Source: JAZNBI01 sp045586995
GTDB lineage: Bacteria; Bacillota; Clostridia; Oscillospirales; CAG-272
DNA length: 19,306 nt
Direction: 5' to 3'
Assembly: GCA_045586995.1 (NCBI GenBank)
Contig: JAZNBI010000099.1
Location: 1 to 19,306 of the forward strand
The position numbers and the translations under genes are program-made. Under the pieces are notes generated by a model. It was not told where the DNA came from, did not search any database, and worked only from the letters and a program-made list of their open reading frames with translations. How positions within the stretch are numbered: position 1 is the stretch's first letter; every line of letters starts with the position of its first letter. Below are positions 15,695-19,306 of this stretch, one piece after another.

Positions 15695-16513
15695 ATGAAA
15701 ATTAAGGACGAAAGAATATTAACTATTTTCAAATCTCACCGCAAGGAAACAGTTGTGGTCTTTGCGGTACTTTTGCTATTGGTTTTTATTCTCCTTCTTT
15801 GGATAATCATATCGCTTATGCTGTCGGCATTTAAGATCGAACGCATAGTTGTCGCATCAGATAATATACCGTACAGCGAAAATGAGCTTTTTGAAATTTG
15901 CGAAATTCAAAAAAAGGATAAGCTTTTCGGAGTAGATCTTTCGGATGTCGAAAAAAGACTGCTGAACAATATAGGATATATATCCTCTGTAAAGGTAAGG
16001 CGAGTATTTCCGAATGCCTTAAAGATAATTGCCGAATGTGACCGAGGAAGATATTATATTAATATCAGCGGAGAATATTATGCTCTTTCGGAGGATCTGC
16101 GCGTATTGGAGGAATCGGACAGCTTTAATCTGAGAGCAAAAGATCTTATAAAGCTTGATATTCCCGAGGTAAAGCGTATCACGGTCGGACAATATATAGA
16201 ATACGGGGAAGGTCAGGGCCTGAAAAGCTATATAGGGGATTCATTGACGGAATTAACGTCGTCGGCGCTCGGTGCGGGTATAAACGCTATCAATATTGAG
16301 AACAAATTCGAAATGTATTTTATATACGAGCGAAAATATAAGATCTACCTTGGCGAATCTAAGGATATAACAACGAAAATCAATGTGGTTAATAAGGTTT
16401 TGAACGATCCCGCTTTTGATAATGATAAAACGGCGATAATAGACGTTTCCAATCCCAAAAAGCTGAGTGTGATGTTCGATAATTCGCTGGATTTTGACGC
16501 TATTCTTGATTGA
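15695..16513 (+). CDS. ftsQ: Cell division protein DivIB/FtsQ
   Basis: The protein is 272 residues from the ATG at 15695, 7 bp after murG; the ribosome binding site is weak (CGGA at 15679-15682), suggesting translational coupling. A short basic cytoplasmic part is followed by a membrane helix at about 19-44 (VVFAVLLLLVFILLLWIII). Next comes a POTRA domain beginning FKIERIVVASDNIPYSENE and ending near VKVRRVFPNALKIIAEC, and a FtsQ-type beta domain with GEYYALSEDLRVLEE. FtsQ/DivIB forms the core of the FtsQ-FtsL-FtsB (DivIB-FtsL-DivIC) complex and licenses septal synthesis. Position between murG and ftsZ is standard for the family. Sequence similarity in this family is low, so the call rests on domain order and context. 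The Firmicute name would be divIB. Confidence 0.88.
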   Translation: MKIKDERILTIFKSHRKETVVVFAVLLLLVFILLLWIIISLMLSAFKIERIVVASDNIPYSENELFEICEIQKKDKLFGVDLSDVEKRLLNNIGYISSVKVRRVFPNALKIIAECDRGRYYINISGEYYALSEDLRVLEESDSFNLRAKDLIKLDIPEVKRITVGQYIEYGEGQGLKSYIGDSLTELTSSALGAGINAINIENKFEMYFIYERKYKIYLGESKDITTKINVVNKVLNDPAFDNDKTAIIDVSNPKKLSVMFDNSLDFDAILD

Positions 16514-16566
16514 TTTGTGTATTTAGCCGAATTTACGAGAAATTTTATAAAAATTTGCAAAAACTA

Positions 16567-16595
16567 TTGCAAAACTCGCTAAAATATATTATTAT
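16567..16595 (+). promoter_or_regulatory. Probable promoter for ftsZ
   Basis: TTGCAA (16567-16572) and TATTAT (16590-16595) are separated by 17 bp in the 167-bp AT-rich spacer between ftsQ and ftsZ. The -10 differs from consensus at one position. A second TATAAT at about 16655 lacks a good -35. A separate ftsZ promoter is common, since FtsZ is needed at higher level than the other cluster products. Confidence 0.6.
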
Positions 16596-16680
16596 ATTAT
16601 ATAGTGTTTATATTTATGCTTATTCTTCTTAATTTTGAAGAAATCGTAAAGGTATAATAATTATTTGGGAGGGTACACAA

Positions 16681-17829
16681 ATGACATTTGAACCGGATAA
16701 TACATTCGAAAGCGGAGTAAATATTAAGGTTATCGGAGTCGGCGGTGGCGGAAACAATGCTGTCAACAGAATGATTTCAACAAGGATACGCGGCGTTGAG
16801 TTTATAGGCATCAACACGGACAAGCAGGCACTTCGCAAATCCGATGCGGCTACTCAACTCGTTATCGGTGAAAAGCTTACAAAGGGATTCGGAGCAGGTG
16901 CAAATCCGTCTATCGGTACGCGTGCTGCTGAAGAATCTATCGAAGAAATAAAAGAAATGCTTTCCGGTGCAGATATGGTATTTGTAACCGCCGGAATGGG
17001 AGGCGGAACCGGAACCGGTGCTGCTCCTATAGTTGCGCGCGCTGCTCGTGAAATGGGAATTTTGACGGTAGGTATCGTTACAAAACCCTTCTTGTTTGAA
17101 GGCCCCAAGAGAATGAGACAGGCAGAGGCGGGAATCGCGGATTTGAGCCAGTTTGTTGACTCGTTGGTGGTTATTCCGAACGAACGCTTGAAACAGGTTT
17201 CTGATACACGCATCACACTTTCCAACGCGTTTGAAATCGCTGATGATGTTTTGCGCAAGGGTGTACAAAGCATTTCCGAACTTATCAATATTCCCGGCTT
17301 TATCAACTTGGACTTCGCAGACGTTACTTCGGTAATGAGCAACGCGGGATACGCACACATGGGTGTTGGCAGCGCTACCGGAAAGGACAAGGCAGAGCTT
17401 GCAGCAAAATCGGCTATTTCCAGCCCGTTGCTTGAAACCTCTATTAGCGGTGCGAGCGGAATACTTATCAGTATTACTGCTTCTCCTGACGTAGGACTTG
17501 AAGATATTAACCTCGCATCCACTATGATAGCCAATGAAGCATCTCCCGATGCAAATGTTATCTGGGGAGTTGCATTTGATCCTGAAATCGAGGACGAAAT
17601 GCGAATCACCATTATTGCTACAGGATTTACAAATGCTCCCGATGAAAATCGCAGAACAATTTCTGTAAATTCGGCTGAAGATGTTAACAAGGAAGAAAAC
17701 GAAGATGCTGCAGAGGACGCATCGGAGGACTCGGTGCCTCAGGATGATGTTAAAGTTGCAGATACCAAACCTTCTGACGACGAAATTGATTTTGCTACAC
17801 TTTGGAAATACCTTAAAAATTCAAAATAA
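16681..17829 (+). CDS. ftsZ: Cell division GTPase FtsZ
   Basis: The protein is 382 residues from the ATG at 16681, with a strong GGGAGGG upstream. It starts with the nucleotide-binding IKVIGVGGGGNNAVNRM segment and carries the tubulin signature GGGTGTG at 107-113 and the T7-loop NLDFADV motif, which contributes the catalytic aspartates across the protofilament interface. Residues from about 325 to 364 form an acidic, probably disordered linker (KEENEDAAEDASEDS), and the last residues (DEIDFATLWKYLKNSK) are the conserved C-terminal peptide region. That region keeps the acidic-hydrophobic-basic layout, but it differs from the usual D-I-P-x-F-L-R core. FtsZ polymerises at midcell and recruits the divisome. 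No ftsA or sepF is seen nearby, so its membrane tether is encoded elsewhere. Confidence 0.97.
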   Translation: MTFEPDNTFESGVNIKVIGVGGGGNNAVNRMISTRIRGVEFIGINTDKQALRKSDAATQLVIGEKLTKGFGAGANPSIGTRAAEESIEEIKEMLSGADMVFVTAGMGGGTGTGAAPIVARAAREMGILTVGIVTKPFLFEGPKRMRQAEAGIADLSQFVDSLVVIPNERLKQVSDTRITLSNAFEIADDVLRKGVQSISELINIPGFINLDFADVTSVMSNAGYAHMGVGSATGKDKAELAAKSAISSPLLETSISGASGILISITASPDVGLEDINLASTMIANEASPDANVIWGVAFDPEIEDEMRITIIATGFTNAPDENRRTISVNSAEDVNKEENEDAAEDASEDSVPQDDVKVADTKPSDDEIDFATLWKYLKNSK

Positions 17830-17853
17830 TTAAAAGGTTATAAAAAGATAATA

Positions 17854-18753
17854 ATGCAACGGCTTTTAAACGAGCTTGGGTCATCCGAAATTAAAAATGT
17901 TATTCTTGATACCGATACATATAATGAGGTTGATGATCAATTCGCTTTAGCATATGCAATGCTTTCTCCCGAGAAGATCAATCTTCTTTCGGTAAATGCC
18001 GCACCGTTTCTTAATTCGCGTTCGACATCTCCTGCCGACGGCATGGAGAAAAGCTACAATGAAATTTTTAATATTATTCATCTTGTTGATTCGAGTGCCC
18101 ACATTCCGGTCTATCGCGGTTCTGCGTCGTTTTTGAAGTCAAAGACCGAGCCAATCGAATCCGAGGCAGCAGATAATATTATAAATACCGTTATGAATAG
18201 CAATGAGAAGGTTTACATTGTTGCAATCGGTGCTATTACAAATGTTGCATCTGCTCTTATAAAGTGCCCCGAAATTGCTAAAAAAGCGGCATTGATTTGG
18301 TTGGGCGGAGCTTCGTTTGAGCAGGATTTCAGAAAAGAATTTAATCTGGTGCAGGACGTTTTGGCTGCACAGGTTGTCTTTGATTCGGAAATTGAGCTTG
18401 TTCAGCTTCCGTGTCACGGAGTAGTAAGTGAGTTTTTGACAACTTCTGCTGAGGTTAACTATTACCTGAAAGGGAAAAACGATCTTTGCGACTATCTTGC
18501 CAATATCGTTGAAAGCTACCCCATTGAGCATAATGCTGACCCATACGGGTATTCAAAGGTTATTTGGGATGTTACGGCGGTTGCGGCGCTCGCACTTCCG
18601 AGCTCGCTTGATATGACAATAGTTCCGACGCCGTATATTTCAATGGATTGCAGCTATGTTCATGATGTGTCAAGACACAAATATATTTATGTGAGAAAGG
18701 TTCGCCGCGATCTTTTATATGCCGACCTTTTCAAAAAACTTGCAAATAAATAA
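17854..18753 (+). CDS. Inosine-uridine type nucleoside hydrolase (IUNH family)
   Basis: The protein is 299 residues from the ATG at 17854; AAAGG lies some 16 nt upstream, so the ribosome binding site is poor. The N-terminal calcium/ribose motif reads VILDTDTYNEVDDQFALAYA, with D19, D21, D27 and D28. This is the DTD-x-YNE-x-DDQFAL variant of the classical DTDPGxDDAxAL, seen in a subset of bacterial homologues. IVAIGAITNVASAL and ALIWLGG follow, and D239 in IWDVTAVAAL is the expected C-terminal metal ligand. Family members hydrolyse the N-glycosidic bond of ribonucleosides, releasing base and ribose, for nucleoside salvage. The nucleoside preference cannot be read from the sequence. It starts 24 bp after ftsZ with no terminator between, so it may be co-transcribed; I see no functional link to division. 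Confidence 0.88.
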   Translation: MQRLLNELGSSEIKNVILDTDTYNEVDDQFALAYAMLSPEKINLLSVNAAPFLNSRSTSPADGMEKSYNEIFNIIHLVDSSAHIPVYRGSASFLKSKTEPIESEAADNIINTVMNSNEKVYIVAIGAITNVASALIKCPEIAKKAALIWLGGASFEQDFRKEFNLVQDVLAAQVVFDSEIELVQLPCHGVVSEFLTTSAEVNYYLKGKNDLCDYLANIVESYPIEHNADPYGYSKVIWDVTAVAALALPSSLDMTIVPTPYISMDCSYVHDVSRHKYIYVRKVRRDLLYADLFKKLANK

Positions 18754-18791
18754 AAAATACGAATAAAAAAGCTTAGGGGCGGTACCCTAAA

Positions 18792-18855
18792 GGACAGTTT
18801 TACAAGAGTACGGTATATCTCGAAAGAGGTATGCCGTATTTTTGTATTTGTGTCC
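18792..18855 (+). terminator. Long interrupted hairpin and terminator after the nucleoside hydrolase gene
   Basis: The core is a 13-bp stem (18809-18821 with 18826-18838, including two G-U pairs) closed by a GAAA tetraloop and followed by five T residues. The pairing continues outward: TACAA (18801-18805) with TTGTA (18842-18846) across a 3x3 internal loop, and GGACA (18792-18796) with TGTCC (18851-18855) across a 4x4 loop. Termination of the ftsZ-nucleoside hydrolase transcript is the simplest role. The extended symmetry is more than a terminator requires. Confidence 0.75.
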
Positions 18856-18861
18856 ACGAAG

Positions 18862-18911
18862 GCAGTGCTTCGTATGCCTTAATTAAGGACATACGAAGCA
18901 CTGCATTTTTT
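18862..18911. repeat. Near-perfect inverted repeat with following T-tract at the probable mobile element end
   Basis: Arms GCAGTGCTTCGTATG (18862-18876) and CATACGAAGCACTGC (18890-18904) are exact reverse complements. The spacer is itself the palindrome CCTTAATTAAGG plus one extra A at 18889. Six T residues follow at 18906-18911. An alternative hairpin, ACGAAG (18856-18861) with CTTCGT (18868-18873), competes with the long one. It sits 14 bp beyond the 3' end of the convergent recombinase gene. It may be a terminator for plus-strand transcripts or part of the element terminus. Confidence 0.8.
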
Positions 18912-18925
18912 AAATATTCATTTCG

Positions 18926-19306
18926 TTAATCGATTTTACCGATGAATCGGTAGTAGATCTCTATCTCTTGGTCGCGGTATCCGTCCTCTGTTGTTGTGCC
19001 TTGGTGGATCACAATCTTTTCGATCAGCTCGTTGAGCAGAGGGGCTGTCAATTCCGTGACCTCGGTGTACTTTCGTATCAACGAGATCCAACGCTCGGCA
19101 TTTCGCTCGGTTTCAGCGTTTTCGGACAGTTTGGTTTTGAGCGTGGAGATCTTTTCTTCAAGCACCATCTGCTCGTCTTGATACTTGTGCAAAAGCATAT
19201 CGTAATTACGCTCGGCAATTTTGCCCATCGCGTGATCCTCATATAGCTTTGCAAACATCGTATCAATTTCCTTTTGCCGCTTAAGAGATTTGTTAAGCTC
19301 TTTTTT
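18926..19306 (-). CDS. Large serine recombinase, C-terminal part (DUF4368 type), partial
   Basis: The minus-strand frame is open from the right edge of the window to a TAA at complement 18926-18928, giving 126 visible residues. It contains the coiled-coil segment (FAKLYEDHAMGKIAERNYDML, then a helix rich in E, K and L) and the C-terminal signature NAERWISLIRKYTEVTELT, LLNELIEKIVIHQG and EIEIYYRFIGKID. These match the C-terminal region (DUF4368) of large serine recombinases carried by integrative elements of Clostridia, of the TndX/TnpX kind. The catalytic serine domain would lie outside the window. Such genes commonly sit at the end of the element with their 3' end facing the chromosome junction, which suggests a boundary between 18754 and 18925. 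The start near 19258 is internal, since the frame continues upstream without a stop. Confidence 0.88.
   Translation of the reverse strand, partial: KKELNKSLKRQKEIDTMFAKLYEDHAMGKIAERNYDMLLHKYQDEQMVLEEKISTLKTKLSENAETERNAERWISLIRKYTEVTELTAPLLNELIEKIVIHQGTTTEDGYRDQEIEIYYRFIGKID

Noticed and set aside
16854..17690. 278-codon minus-strand open frame over ftsZ
   Set aside because: Exact antisense of highly conserved FtsZ coding sequence; its composition (S, I, A, P rich) is what reverse reading of these codons gives.
1..19306. tRNA, rRNA or other known RNA genes
   Set aside because: No tRNA-like TTC-arm plus CCA-end cloverleaf or rRNA segment was recognised in the intergenic regions on either strand.

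Overview
The window is dominated by a division and cell wall (dcw) cluster of the kind found in anaerobic, low-to-mid GC Firmicutes, most likely class Clostridia from a gut-type community. The evidence is the gene order mraZ-rsmH-ftsL-like-PBP(PASTA)-murE-murF-mraY-ftsW-murG-divIB/ftsQ-ftsZ, a SpoVD/FtsI-type PBP with two C-terminal PASTA domains, a MurE with a DAP-type arginine, short AT-rich spacers, strong GGAGG-like ribosome binding sites and several TTG/GTG starts. No finer taxonomic call is possible from sequence reading alone.

Layout: (1) 1-~1320, minus strand: a partial GH123-like (DUF4091) gene that runs off the left edge. Its 5' end appears to be missing close to the next gene, and its codon choice looks GC-richer than the rest. 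(2) 1358-3659, plus strand: a type Ic aspartate aminotransferase-like gene with a terminator over its stop codon, then a YhcC/YtqA-family (TIGR01212) radical SAM gene and a strong terminator. (3) 3763-4111: an AT-rich intergenic region with a textbook sigma-A promoter and an array of 10-bp-spaced MraZ-box-like repeats. (4) 4112-16513: the dcw genes, mostly tightly spaced, interrupted only by a 230-bp structured gap before the PBP gene and by a 17-bp tandem repeat between the PBP gene and murE. (5) 16514-18753: ftsZ with its own probable promoter, then an inosine-uridine type nucleoside hydrolase. (6) 18754-18925: two large adjacent inverted repeats. (7) 18926-19306, minus strand: the C-terminal end of a large serine recombinase (DUF4368 type), which marks the edge of a probable mobile element.

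The cluster genes act in one process. MurE and MurF extend the UDP-MurNAc peptide, MraY and MurG make lipid I and lipid II, and FtsW with the PBP polymerises and cross-links septal peptidoglycan. The FtsL-like protein and DivIB/FtsQ hold the divisome together, FtsZ forms the ring, RsmH modifies 16S rRNA, and MraZ probably controls the operon through the repeats upstream of it. murD, murC, murB, ftsA and sepF are not in the window.

I see no convincing new defence or biosynthetic system. The points most worth following are the FtsL-like protein with a ~230-residue cytoplasmic extension, the MraZ operator array, the 17-bp repeat array, the structured gap before the PBP gene, the DNSR motif of MurE, and the foreign-looking sequence at both ends.
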